A stretch of 64,000 nucleotides of DNA, taken from contig CAXXGA010000001.1 of assembly GCA_963678585.2 (NCBI GenBank), forward strand, positions 124,001 through 188,000, given 5' to 3'. This document shows, piece after piece, positions 1-8,314 of this stretch (the stretch's first letter is position 1; every line of letters begins with the position of its first letter). The position numbers and the translations under genes were made by a program. The notes below the pieces were generated by a model. It did not search any database. It was not told the origin of the DNA and saw only the letters and a list, made by a program, of their open reading frames with translations. The stretch is from Breoghania sp963678585 (lineage in GTDB: Bacteria; Pseudomonadota; Alphaproteobacteria; Rhizobiales; Stappiaceae).

Positions 1-192
1 GCGACGGAAGGCCGCACGGGTCAGATCATCCGCAGGCCAGGTCGGCTCCCACTGCTTCAGGAAGGAATAGGATTGTTCGCGCAAGTTCGCCCAGCCGACG
101 TGATCGGCCATGGTCGGCATTCTCAGGATCAGGCGCTCGCTCTGCAGAACCGGGCTCGGTTCGCCGTATCCGATCGAGCCCAATAATGCCAT
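1..192 (-). CDS. GNAT N-acetyltransferase, RimJ/RimL-like (N-terminal part)
   Basis: Only the first 64 codons lie in the window; the rest runs off the left edge. The ATG at 192 opens a frame reading MALLGSIGYGEP, then a SERLILRMPTMADH stretch and a QWEPTWP segment. The RLxLR beta strand and the later W-E-P-T-W segment are typical of the RimJ/RimL branch of GNAT acetyltransferases, which acetylate ribosomal protein N-termini or other amines with acetyl-CoA. It follows the M16 protease gene by 25 bases on the same strand, so it is probably the distal gene of a thrC-M16-GNAT operon. The acetyl-CoA motif is outside the window, so the substrate cannot be judged. Confidence 0.75.
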   Translation of the reverse strand, partial: MALLGSIGYGEPSPVLQSERLILRMPTMADHVGWANLREQSYSFLKQWEPTWPADDLTRAAFRR

Positions 193-217
193 CGCCCTTC
201 CCCCTCGTTCCTGCCGA

Positions 218-1546
218 TCAGAGCGGTTTGCCGGCGCCAATACCGACAAAGCGCCCCGCCTGCCCGTTTTGACCCCCGTCTTGCGCCGCCTTCAGACGCC
301 CGGAGATCGAGGTGGTATCCATCAGCTTTGACACCGGCCCAACCGCCGAAATCGTCGGGACAGAACCGGAGAAGGTCTCCGCCGCCACCCGGCGCACATC
401 CTCCGCGCTCACCGCATTGATGCGGCGGAGGATTTCCGCAGGCTCGAGACAGTGGCCATAGACCATGATCTGCCGCGCGATCTGACCGGCGCGCGCCACC
501 GGGCTTTCCATCGACATCATCAGCGAGGCCCGGATCTGGGCGCGGGCACGCTCCACTTCCGTTTCGCTCACATGTTCGCCGACGCGGGCGAGTTCGCCCA
601 GCAGCACAGGCATCAGTTCGTCGAGGTCCTCTTCACCGGCGGCGGCGTGAATGCCGAAGAGGCCGGTGTCGGTGAAGGACCAGTGGAAGGCATAGACCGC
701 GTAGCAAAGGCCGCGCGCCTCACGCACTTCCTGAAAGAGCCTCGACGACATGCCACCACCCAGAACGCCTGCAAGGATCTGAATGGTGTAATAGTCGGGA
801 TGCTTGTAGGGCTTGCCCTCAAAGCCCAGCAGCAGCTGCGCTTCCATCAGGTCGCGGACCTGACGGCTTTCGCCCCCGGCATAGACCGCCGGCTCGAACC
901 CGCCGCCCGGCCCGGCGGGGAAATCCGCAAAGCACTCCTCGGCCAGCTTCACGATGGCGTCGTGGTCGACCTTGCCCGCGGCCGAAAGCACCATGCCGCC
1001 TGCCCGGTAATGGGTATCGAGATATTCGCGAATGCCTTCAGAGGTGAAGGAGCGCACCGTCTGCGGCGTACCGAGGATCGTGCGGCCCAGCGGCTGGCCC
1101 GACCATGCGGTTTCCTGCATCTGGTCGAAGGCCCAGTCCTCGGGCGAATCCTGAACGCCGCCGATTTCCTGCAGGATCACGTGCTGCTCGCGCTTCAGTT
1201 CCGCGGGATCGAGAAGCGAATTGCCCAGAATGTCGGCCAGAAGATCGACCGCCAGCGGCACGTCGTCGGCCAGAACCCGCACGTAATAGGCGGTGTTCTC
1301 CACGCTGGTGGAGGCGTTCAATTCGCCGCCCACCGCCTCGATTTCCTCCGCAATGGCGCGCGCGGAGCGACGGCGCGTGCCCTTGAAAGCCATGTGCTCC
1401 AGAAGATGCGTCAGGCCGTGCTGGCTCTCGGTCTCGTTCCGCGAGCCCACACGCACCCACACGCCAAGCGCGGCCGTCTCAAGATGCGCCATGTGATCGG
1501 TGACGACCGTGAGGCCATTGGCGAGACGACTTATGCGCACATCCAT
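218..1546 (-). CDS. M16 family zinc metalloprotease (mitochondrial processing peptidase-like)
   Basis: A 442-residue pitrilysin-family protease. The inverted zinc motif HLLEH lies at residues 47-51, and a probable third ligand, Glu127, lies in QEI, close to the HxxEH-x76-E spacing of the family. The C-terminal half carries the GGGMSSRLFQEVREARGLCY segment with the Arg/Tyr pair that binds substrate. There is no signal peptide, so it is probably cytoplasmic, as in the alphaproteobacterial homologues closest to mitochondrial MPP. It starts 3 bases after the thrC stop, so the two genes are co-transcribed; that linkage is common in Hyphomicrobiales. The in vivo substrate is unknown. This is one of three M16 proteins in the window. 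Confidence 0.93.
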   Translation of the reverse strand: MDVRISRLANGLTVVTDHMAHLETAALGVWVRVGSRNETESQHGLTHLLEHMAFKGTRRRSARAIAEEIEAVGGELNASTSVENTAYYVRVLADDVPLAVDLLADILGNSLLDPAELKREQHVILQEIGGVQDSPEDWAFDQMQETAWSGQPLGRTILGTPQTVRSFTSEGIREYLDTHYRAGGMVLSAAGKVDHDAIVKLAEECFADFPAGPGGGFEPAVYAGGESRQVRDLMEAQLLLGFEGKPYKHPDYYTIQILAGVLGGGMSSRLFQEVREARGLCYAVYAFHWSFTDTGLFGIHAAAGEEDLDELMPVLLGELARVGEHVSETEVERARAQIRASLMMSMESPVARAGQIARQIMVYGHCLEPAEILRRINAVSAEDVRRVAAETFSGSVPTISAVGPVSKLMDTTSISGRLKAAQDGGQNGQAGRFVGIGAGKPL

Positions 1547-1549
1547 GGA

Positions 1550-2965
1550 TCAGGCCTCCGCCGTTACGGCGCGGGCGCGCGCCTGAACCAGTTTTTCAAC
1601 TGCGCTGATATCGTTGGGCACGACCTCGAAACGCTCCTCGCGCTCCATCAGGTCGGAAAGCCATGCAGGCAGGCCCGGCGTCACGCCGCTGGCCGCTTCC
1701 ACAGCCTGCGGGAACTTGGCCGGATGCGCGGTGGACAGAACGATCATCGGTGTCGCCGGATCGCATTCTCCGGCCAGCATTTCCGCCACGCGCAAGCCGA
1801 CGGAAGTGTGCGGATCGGCCAGATAACCGGCCTCGCGCCATGTGTCGGCAATGGTCTTGGAGACCGACGCCTCGTCTGCGCGCCCTGCCGCAAACAGCTT
1901 GCGGATCTCCGCCAATGCATTCGCGTCCAGTGCGAAGGAACCGCTCTGCGTGAGACCATCCATCTGGCGGCGAACCTGCGCCGCATCGCGTCCTCCCGCG
2001 TCGAACAGAAGGCGCTCGAAATTGGAGGAGACCTGAATGTCCATCGACGGCGAGGTGGTGGCGGTGACGCCGCGCATCTCATAGCGACCGGTCTCAAGCG
2101 TGCGGGCGAGAATGTCGTTGATGTTGGTGGCGACCACCAGACGCTCGATGGGCAGGCCCATCTTTTTGGCGACATAGCCTGCGAAGATATCGCCGAAATT
2201 GCCCGTGGGCACGGTGAAGGAGACCGGACGGTGCGGTGCGCCCAGCGCCACGCCCGCCACGAAATAATAGACCACCTGCGCCACGATGCGGGCCCAGTTG
2301 ATGGAGTTGACGCCCGCAAGGCCGACCCGGTCGCGGAAGGCGAAGTGGTTGAACATGCCCTTCAGCATGCCCTGGCAATCGTCGAAATTGCCCTCGAGCG
2401 CCAGCGCATGGACGTTGGATTCCGTCGCCGTCGTCATCTGGCGGCGCTGGACATCGGAGACGCGGCCATTGGGAAACAGAATGAAGATGTCGGTGCGCTC
2501 GCGACCGCGAAACGCCTCGATCGCCGCACCGCCCGTATCGCCGGAGGTCGCGCCGACGATGGTGGCGCGCTGGTCGCGCTCGGCCAGCACATGATCCATC
2601 AGGCGGCCGAGCAATTGCATCGCCACATCCTTGAAGGCGAGCGTGGGGCCGTGGAAAAGCTCAAGCACGAAACGGTTGGAACCGAGCTGGACAAGCGGGG
2701 TCACCGCAGGATGACGGAAAGCGGCGTAGGTGTCGCGCAGCATCGGCGCCAGCACGTCTTCGGGAACGGAGGCCCCGACGAAGGGGCGAATCACTTCCAG
2801 CGCGACCTCGTGATAGGGCCGCCCGGCAAAGCCTGCGATGGTGGCGGCGCTCAGCTGGGGCCATTCGGCGGGAACATAGAGACCGCCGTCGCGCGCCAAT
2901 CCGCTCAACAGAACATCGGCGAATTCCAGTTCGGGCGCGTTTCCGCGCGTGCTGACATATTTCAA
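1550..2965 (-). CDS. thrC: threonine synthase
   Basis: Converts O-phospho-L-homoserine to L-threonine using pyridoxal phosphate, the last step of threonine synthesis in the cytoplasm. The 471-residue length fits the family. The PLP lysine is Lys112 in HGPTLAFKDVAMQ, and a phosphate-binding GATSGDTGGAA loop and a PTGNFGDIFAGY segment follow. The start is TTG at 2965, chosen because MKYVSTRGN is the conserved N-terminus and AAGGA sits 6 bases upstream. It heads a tight operon with the M16 protease and GNAT genes. A short tandem repeat lies just upstream at 2983-3008. Confidence 0.96.
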   Translation of the reverse strand: MKYVSTRGNAPELEFADVLLSGLARDGGLYVPAEWPQLSAATIAGFAGRPYHEVALEVIRPFVGASVPEDVLAPMLRDTYAAFRHPAVTPLVQLGSNRFVLELFHGPTLAFKDVAMQLLGRLMDHVLAERDQRATIVGATSGDTGGAAIEAFRGRERTDIFILFPNGRVSDVQRRQMTTATESNVHALALEGNFDDCQGMLKGMFNHFAFRDRVGLAGVNSINWARIVAQVVYYFVAGVALGAPHRPVSFTVPTGNFGDIFAGYVAKKMGLPIERLVVATNINDILARTLETGRYEMRGVTATTSPSMDIQVSSNFERLLFDAGGRDAAQVRRQMDGLTQSGSFALDANALAEIRKLFAAGRADEASVSKTIADTWREAGYLADPHTSVGLRVAEMLAGECDPATPMIVLSTAHPAKFPQAVEAASGVTPGLPAWLSDLMEREERFEVVPNDISAVEKLVQARARAVTAEA

Positions 2966-2982
2966 GTGGCTTCCTTCCCCGA

Positions 2983-3008
2983 CGGGGACCCTGTACCGGG
3001 GACCCTGT
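2983..3008. repeat. two-copy 14-bp tandem repeat upstream of thrC
   Basis: The 12-mer cggggaccctgt occurs at 2983-2994 and again at 2997-3008, separated by two bases. It lies 18-43 bases upstream of the thrC start codon, in the likely 5' leader. No protein-binding site is known to me with this sequence; it may be simple slippage. Confidence 0.5.
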
Positions 3009-3236
3009 CCGGTTCTCAGTTTATTCGTCGGGCCTGACCCGTGCGTCTACATATCCGAAACCGGCCCGCACGGCGAGTTTATCGTTCGCCGGGGCCGCAT
3101 TGATGCAGACAACCCGTTTTGCGAGACCCTAAATGACGCAAGACGATACGAAAACCGAATTTGTCGAAACGCCCCGAAAGCGGCACCGGGGCCTTGGAAT
3201 TTGTTACTATTATCATATCCCTGACGGGAATTTGGC

Positions 3237-3848
3237 TCAGGCGTGACCGGCATCGCAAGACAGCATGCCCGGCGAAATGCCGAGACGGCCGAGCGCATCG
3301 GAGTATTTGCGTTCCAGGTCGCGGCCGAAAACAAGGGCCTCGTCGGCCGGGCAGGTCAGCCAGCCGTTGGCCTGGATCTCGCTTTCAAGCTGCCCCGCGC
3401 TCCAGCCCGCATAACCCAGCGCCAGCATGGCGTTGGCGGGCCCGCGCCCGTCCGCGATGGCCTTGAGGATCTCAAGCGTGGCTGTCAGGCAGATGCCTTC
3501 CTCGATGGCCAATGTGGAGTTTTCGGCGAAATAGTCGGAGGAATGCAGCACGAAGCCCCGTCCGGTTTCCACCGGACCGCCGCGGTGAACCGGCATGGCA
3601 TCGACCGTACGCGGAAGACGGATGGCGTCGTCTTCTTCGATGATGCCCAGCTGCGACAGCAATTCGGGAAAGGAGAGACTGTCGACGAGCTTGTTCAGAA
3701 TCAGCCCCATCGCGCCTTCGGCGGAATGGGCGCACATGTAGATTACCGAGCGCTCGAACCGGTCGTCAGCCATGCTTGGCATCGCGATCAGGATCTGACC
3801 GTCGAGATAGGTGCCCTCGCTTTCGCTCGTTTCCTTCTCAAACGCCAT
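3237..3848 (-). CDS. YqgE/AlgH family protein (UPF0301)
   Basis: A protein of about 203 residues matching YqgE/AlgH: GQILIAMPSM, then FERSVIYMCAHSAEGAMGLILNK, then VHRGGPVETGRGFVLHS. Structures of the family show a flavoprotein-like fold with no known enzyme activity. AlgH affects alginate production in Pseudomonas, but the biochemical role is unclear. I prefer the ATG at 3848 because a GAGG lies 9 bases upstream; a GTG at 3863 and ATGs at 3857 and 3854 are alternatives. It diverges from the DsbD-N-like gene across a 239-base gap and stands alone on its strand. Confidence 0.88.
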   Translation of the reverse strand: MAFEKETSESEGTYLDGQILIAMPSMADDRFERSVIYMCAHSAEGAMGLILNKLVDSLSFPELLSQLGIIEEDDAIRLPRTVDAMPVHRGGPVETGRGFVLHSSDYFAENSTLAIEEGICLTATLEILKAIADGRGPANAMLALGYAGWSAGQLESEIQANGWLTCPADEALVFGRDLERKYSDALGRLGISPGMLSCDAGHA

Positions 3849-4087
3849 TTGCATCATCCTCACTCACCACAACCCGAATTTTCAGTCTAGCTGCAAGAGG
3901 CGCTTTTGTTAACGCCGCAGGGGTGCGGACATCCCCTCGCCCCGGTCGACTATGAATTCGGACGCATATGAATTCGCTCTCACACGAATATGAGCGCTCC
4001 GGATTGCGGCTTGTCTTGGAGGAGCGGCGCCGATCCTCTAGTTTGCATCGCAAAGATAGCGGAAACCGGCCCGCGCAAGGATCGAGA

Positions 4088-4972
4088 GTGTTCAAGACGA
4101 ATATGCCCATCTCCGCCCCCTTCCGGATCGACCTGACCGGCGCGCGCCTTTCCGGGCGGCTCGCCGCATTCGCCATGGCCTTCGTTCTGGCAGGCCCTGC
4201 TTTGGCGGGCTCATCGCCGTGGCACGAGGCGATGGGAGGCAAGATCCGGCTGATCACCGCAGGCGGCCCGGCAAATGCGGACGGAGCCTATCTGGCCGGG
4301 CTGGAAATCCGCCCCGATCCGCACTGGAAGACCTATTGGCGCTTTCCCGGCGACAGCGGCCTCGGCACGGAGGCCGCATTTGCGGGTTCCGGCAATGTGG
4401 CTTCAGCGGAAATGGTCTTTCCCGCGCCGGAACGGCACGTCGATCCCTATTCCACGACCATCGGTTATGAAGGGCCGACGGTGCTGCCGGTCCTCGTCCA
4501 CCCGCAAGGTGGCGATGCGCCCGTGACCCTTGCCGCCGACGTGACGTTGGGATTTTGCAAGGAAGTGTGCGTTCCGGTCATGACCCGGCTTGAGGTGGAG
4601 CTTCGGCCCAATGAACCTCTCGACGATCCGCAAGCCGCATCGATCAAGGCAGCCCTTGCCCGGGTGCCGCATTCCGCGCAATCGGGCGATGCGCTTTCCG
4701 TCTCCCGTGTAAGCGTTGAGAGCGGCGACATCCCGAGCCTGAAGATCACCGCGCAGCTTTCCGATCCCGGCGCACCGTTCGACCTTTTCGTCGAAGGCCC
4801 GGCGGGCTCTTACCTCAGTCTTCCCGTGCTTGAAAAACAGGATGGCGATCAGGCCGTCTTCTCCCTATCGCTCGACGGTTTGGCCGCTCCGGACGGCAAG
4901 GCGGCGCTGCGTCTGACCCTTGTGAATGGTGATGAGGCGGCGGATCAGAACTGGACGATCGAGGTTCCTTGA
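4088..4972 (+). CDS. secreted DsbD N-terminal-domain-like protein
   Basis: A 294-residue exported protein with a cleavable signal (hydrophobic AAFAMAFVLAGPALA, predicted cut near ALA-GS). The body resembles the N-terminal periplasmic domain of DsbD, whose cysteine pair passes electrons to periplasmic thiol proteins. Here Cys157 and Cys161 lie in LGFCKEVCVPV. It lacks the membrane domain of full DsbD, so it may take electrons from another reductase such as CcdA. GTG at 4088 is preferred because AAGGA lies 6 bases upstream; ATG at 4103 is the alternative. The peroxiredoxin gene follows on the same strand after 148 bases, suggesting a thiol-redox role. Confidence 0.78.
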   Translation: MFKTNMPISAPFRIDLTGARLSGRLAAFAMAFVLAGPALAGSSPWHEAMGGKIRLITAGGPANADGAYLAGLEIRPDPHWKTYWRFPGDSGLGTEAAFAGSGNVASAEMVFPAPERHVDPYSTTIGYEGPTVLPVLVHPQGGDAPVTLAADVTLGFCKEVCVPVMTRLEVELRPNEPLDDPQAASIKAALARVPHSAQSGDALSVSRVSVESGDIPSLKITAQLSDPGAPFDLFVEGPAGSYLSLPVLEKQDGDQAVFSLSLDGLAAPDGKAALRLTLVNGDEAADQNWTIEVP

Positions 4973-5120
4973 AAAACATCGCGCCTATTGCCTCGACGTC
5001 AGCCTCGGCAAGCCCTATCTCCTGAACCGACGGCACCGGGGGTGCGTTTCGGCCGGATCAATTCAACCCGGTCGAGACAGGCCCTCAGGGTATGCGTTTT
5101 TCATTTCAGGGAGATATTAG

Positions 5121-5606
5121 ATGGCGATCCAGATCGGCGACAAACTGCCGGATGCAACCTTCAAGGTGATGACCGAGGACGGGCCGGGCGAAACCACCAC
5201 GAACGAGGTGTTCGCCGGCAAGAAGGTCGTCCTTTTCGCCGTGCCGGGGGCCTTCACGCCGACCTGCCACAACAACCACTTGCCCGGTTTCCTCGACAAC
5301 CTCACCGTCTTCAAAAGCAAGGGCGTGGATGCGGTCGCGGTTACGGCGGTCAACGACGTCTTCGTCATGGATGCCTGGGCGAAGGCCACCGGGGCCAAGG
5401 GCAAGATGGCGTTCCTTGCCGATGGCAGCGCGGACTTCGCAAACGCGCTCGGGCTTGAACTCGACGCAAGCGCAGGCGGGCTGGGCATCCGCTCCAAGCG
5501 CTATTCGATGATCGTGGAAGACGGCAAGGTCACGAGCCTCAATATCGAGGACGTGCCCGGTCAGGCGCAGGTCTCGAGCGCTGCGGGCATTCTGGAGCAG
5601 CTCTGA
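5121..5606 (+). CDS. peroxiredoxin, Prx5-like (1-Cys)
   Basis: A 161-residue thiol peroxidase that reduces hydrogen peroxide and alkyl hydroperoxides. The active-site signature is VPGAFTPTCHNNHLPGF with peroxidatic Cys49. There is no other cysteine, so it is a 1-Cys enzyme that must be resolved by glutathione, glutaredoxin or another thiol. No signal peptide is seen, so it is cytoplasmic. The C-terminal GQAQVSSAAGILEQL end matches the AhpC/TSA Prx5 subfamily. It lies downstream of the DsbD-N-like gene and ends convergently with SURF1 across a stem-loop at 5625-5656. Confidence 0.93.
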   Translation: MAIQIGDKLPDATFKVMTEDGPGETTTNEVFAGKKVVLFAVPGAFTPTCHNNHLPGFLDNLTVFKSKGVDAVAVTAVNDVFVMDAWAKATGAKGKMAFLADGSADFANALGLELDASAGGLGIRSKRYSMIVEDGKVTSLNIEDVPGQAQVSSAAGILEQL

Positions 5607-5624
5607 GCTTCGCGACAGCCTGAA

Positions 5625-5656
5625 GGCGTTCGGGCGGAACACACTGCCCGAACGCC
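5625..5656. terminator. stem-loop between convergent peroxiredoxin and SURF1 genes
   Basis: The 11-base arms ggcgttcgggc (5625-5635) and gcccgaacgcc (5646-5656) pair perfectly around a 10-base loop. It lies in the 52-base gap between two convergent stop codons, so it probably terminates or protects both transcripts, though neither strand has a strong T run. Confidence 0.6.
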
Positions 5657-5658
5657 AC

Positions 5659-6456
5659 TCATACCGGCGATGCCGTTTGGTTAGCAGTTTTCCTGCGCCG
5701 CCGACGCCCCACCACATAGGCAATGAAAACGCCGATGGCGGAGGCCGCGAGGCCATACCAGGTCATCGCGTAGCCAAGATGAGGGTTGTTGAAGGTAACC
5801 TTCGTCTCTCCGGGTTGGGGAAGCCCGCCTGCGGGGCCCTGTCCACCATTCAGATCGACCGTATAGGGCGCGACCTCACCCGCCGCGAGCCCCGCCGCTG
5901 CGGCCAGCTGGGCCGGATCGCGGCGATACCAGATATTCTTGTCCGGCTCCGCATCAAAAGACGGACCGGAGCCTTCCGGCTCCGCCTGCCGGATCGTGCC
6001 GGTGAGCGTCTGTTCGCCTTCAGGCGACCAACTGCCGGGGCGGCTCGAAGCCTCTTTCAAATCCTGCGGGATGAACCCGCGATTGACGAAGACGATCCAT
6101 CCCGCGGCGGTCCTGAAGGGGGTCATCACCCAATAGCCGGGCCCGCCATATTTGCCCTTCGGATCCGACAGCGATGTGAAGACATGGAATTCACCGTCGA
6201 GGTACCGGCCGCTCATTCGCACCTGCCGATAGGCGATCGCATCGGCGTCGATGTCGGCCCACTGATCGGGGCCGGGCAGGTCGACGGGGTCTGCGTTCAG
6301 GCGGGTCTCGACCTTCTCGATCAGGTCGAGCTTCCATGACAGGCGGCGCATCTGCCAGTTTCCGAGCGAGACGAGGATGGCCACGATCACGACAAGGAGA
6401 ATCGCGGGCACGACGCTCCCAGCGCGGAGCCTCCTGCTGTCGGTGTTACTCGCCAA
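5659..6456 (-). CDS. SURF1-family cytochrome c oxidase assembly protein
   Basis: A 265-residue inner-membrane protein needed for haem a insertion into subunit I of aa3 oxidase. It has the family layout: an N-terminal membrane segment (VVPAILLVVIVAILVSLGNW, about 16-35), a periplasmic domain with GPGYWVMTPFRT and VNRGFIP motifs, and a C-terminal segment (about 230-250). The start is TTG at 6456 with AGGAG 9 bases upstream; it overlaps the end of the DUF983 gene by 11 bases, indicating translational coupling. It is the last gene of the oxidase operon here. Confidence 0.93.
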   Translation of the reverse strand: MASNTDSRRLRAGSVVPAILLVVIVAILVSLGNWQMRRLSWKLDLIEKVETRLNADPVDLPGPDQWADIDADAIAYRQVRMSGRYLDGEFHVFTSLSDPKGKYGGPGYWVMTPFRTAAGWIVFVNRGFIPQDLKEASSRPGSWSPEGEQTLTGTIRQAEPEGSGPSFDAEPDKNIWYRRDPAQLAAAAGLAAGEVAPYTVDLNGGQGPAGGLPQPGETKVTFNNPHLGYAMTWYGLAASAIGVFIAYVVGRRRRRKTANQTASPV

Positions 6457-6832
6457 TGCGGCCTTCTCCTGCGCTTCGGCAATATTGCTGGGCGATCATC
6501 AACCCTTTCAGCGGCCGAAGAAAGCCCAGCGACAGGCCGAGCGTGAGCGGACCCCACAGGATGAGATGCACCCACATGGGCGGCATGAAGGTCATCTCCA
6601 CCGCGAACACACCGGCTGCCACCAGAAAGCCGACAATCATGATGATGAAGACCGCCGGGCCGTCGCCACTGTCGATGAACTCGAAATCGAGGCCGCAGCG
6701 CTCGCATTTTTTCGCGGTCGTCAGAAAGCCGTCGAAGAGCTTGCCCTGACCGCACCGCGGACAACGCCCGCGAAGGCCCGTCTGCGTCGGCGAAAGCGGC
6801 GGATAGCGATGGCGTTCGGCGTTGGTAGTCAT
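6446..6832 (-). CDS. DUF983 membrane protein of the oxidase operon
   Basis: A 128-residue protein with an N-terminal zinc-ribbon-like pair of motifs (CPRCGQGKLFDGF and CERCGLDF) followed by two hydrophobic segments (AVFIIMIVGFLVAAGVF and MWVHLILWGPLTLGLSL). This is the DUF983 family, almost always found between coxC and SURF1 in alphaproteobacteria. The role is unproven, but the context suggests oxidase assembly or metal handling at the membrane. It overlaps SURF1 by 11 bases. Confidence 0.9.
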   Translation of the reverse strand: MTTNAERHRYPPLSPTQTGLRGRCPRCGQGKLFDGFLTTAKKCERCGLDFEFIDSGDGPAVFIIMIVGFLVAAGVFAVEMTFMPPMWVHLILWGPLTLGLSLGFLRPLKGLMIAQQYCRSAGEGRIGE

Positions 6833-6883
6833 CTGTCTTCCTTTTCCGCCTGTCGCACGTCGCTTCCCGGCTCGTTGCCATCG

Positions 6884-7378
6884 TCAGGGCAGGATATGAA
6901 CAGCGGTTCCGACCGGAACGAGAGACCAGATCTCCTCGATCTCGGCATTCGTCACGGCAATGCAGCCATCGGTCCAGTCGTGCGCCGTGTGTGCTGCTCC
7001 AACCGACCTCAACTCGCGCGACAAGCCGTGAATTGTGATCAGTCCGCCGGGGTTCACGCCCTGCCGTCGGGCCCGGGCCCTATCCGTCTTGTTGGGATAG
7101 GAGATATGGAGCGAGAGGTGATACTTGCTCTGCGGGTTTCGCCCGGTGATCACATAGACGCCTTCCGGCGTTTTCTTGTCCCCGATGCGCTTTTTGGCAC
7201 CGACGGGGTTTTTCCCGAGCGCAACGGTGTAACGCCGGATCTCGCCGCCATTGGCGGCGAGAAGTCTCATAAGCCGCTCGCTCTTGCGGATCTCGACCCG
7301 CTCCACTTTCGCTCCGTCCGCGGCAACCGGGGCCACCGCGGACAGAAGAACAATCAAGACAAGGGCAATCAGTCTCAT
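6884..7378 (-). CDS. small secreted L,D-transpeptidase (YkuD domain)
   Basis: A 164-residue protein with a signal peptide (MRLIALVLIVLLSAVAPVAA) and a complete YkuD domain. The catalytic Cys139 sits in HDWTDGCIAVTN, with His117 in LITIHG. The TDGC form replaces the commoner SHGC, as in a known subgroup of ErfK-like proteins. L,D-transpeptidases form 3-3 peptidoglycan cross-links or attach proteins to peptidoglycan; this small enzyme has no peptidoglycan-binding domain. Its gene lies inside the oxidase operon, 7 bases after coxC, an unexpected place. The ATG at 7378 is chosen because the signal peptide begins there. Confidence 0.88.
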   Translation of the reverse strand: MRLIALVLIVLLSAVAPVAADGAKVERVEIRKSERLMRLLAANGGEIRRYTVALGKNPVGAKKRIGDKKTPEGVYVITGRNPQSKYHLSLHISYPNKTDRARARRQGVNPGGLITIHGLSRELRSVGAAHTAHDWTDGCIAVTNAEIEEIWSLVPVGTAVHILP

Positions 7379-7385
7379 CGAAGCC

Positions 7386-8258
7386 CTAGTGCCCGCCGGT
7401 CGCTCCGGCGCCCCAGACATAGATGGAGACGAAAAGGAACAGCCAGACGACGTCGACGAAGTGCCAGTACCAGGCAGCCGCCTCGAAACCGAAGTGGTTC
7501 TTCGGGGTGAAATCGCCCATGGCGGCACGACCGAGGATCACCGCCAGGAAGATGGTGCCCACGATAACATGGAAGCCGTGGAAGCCGGTCGCCATGAAGA
7601 AGGTCGCGCCGTAGATGTTGTCGGCGAAGGTGAAGGTGGCGTGCGAATATTCGTAGGCCTGACAGATCGAGAAGATCACGCCGAGAATGACCGTGAAGGT
7701 GAGGCCCCACTTCAGGCCCTGACGGTCGTCATGCAGCAGCGCGTGGTGCGCCCAGGTTACGGTGGTGCCCGACAGCAGCAGGATCAGCGTGTTGAGCAGC
7801 GGCAGGTGCCAGGGGTCGAAGGTGGTGATGCCTGCCGGGGGCCAATGCCCGCCGGTCGCCTCAACGCGGGCGTACTGGATCGCCTCGCCGGTGAAGAGCG
7901 ACGCATCGAAATAGGCCCAGAACCACGCCACGAAGAACATCACTTCCGAAGCGATGAACATGATCATGCCGTAGCGCAGATGCAGGCCGACCACGCGGGT
8001 GTGATGGCCCTGATGACCCTCGCGGATCGTATCGCGCCACCAAGCGTACATGGTGTAGAGGATCACGGCGAGACCGATGGCGAAAACACCCCAGCCGGTC
8101 ACATTGAGACCAAGCACATGGAACGTCTCGTCCTTCAGCCAGCGCATCAGGCCGATGGCGCCGATGGCCATGATGAAGGCGCCGACGGAGGCGGTGAACG
8201 GCCAGGGGCTCGGTTCAACGAGATGGTAGTCGTGGTTCTTGGTATGGGCCTCGGCCAT
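7386..8258 (-). CDS. coxC: cytochrome c oxidase subunit III
   Basis: A 290-residue inner-membrane subunit of aa3-type oxidase with seven predicted membrane helices. Recognisable segments are WWRDTIREGHQGHHT, FWAYFDASLF, GHWPPAGI and the C-terminal AAWYWHFVDVVWLFLFVSIYVWG. Subunit III stabilises the catalytic core and proton uptake. The ATG at 8258 is used because GGGGGAGAAGAC lies directly upstream and MAEAHTKNHDYH is the usual N-terminus; an upstream in-frame ATG would add 13 unlikely residues. It follows ctaG in the operon. Confidence 0.96.
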   Translation of the reverse strand: MAEAHTKNHDYHLVEPSPWPFTASVGAFIMAIGAIGLMRWLKDETFHVLGLNVTGWGVFAIGLAVILYTMYAWWRDTIREGHQGHHTRVVGLHLRYGMIMFIASEVMFFVAWFWAYFDASLFTGEAIQYARVEATGGHWPPAGITTFDPWHLPLLNTLILLLSGTTVTWAHHALLHDDRQGLKWGLTFTVILGVIFSICQAYEYSHATFTFADNIYGATFFMATGFHGFHVIVGTIFLAVILGRAAMGDFTPKNHFGFEAAAWYWHFVDVVWLFLFVSIYVWGAGATGGH

Positions 8259-8314
8259 GTCTTCTCCCCCAGGGTACCCAAGTGCGCGCAGGCGCATTTC
8301 AATGCGCCGCGTTG

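Noticed and set aside
452..3037. 861-residue open frame on the plus strand
   Set aside because: It lies antisense to the well-supported M16 and thrC genes, has no family motifs and reflects GC-rich third-position bias.
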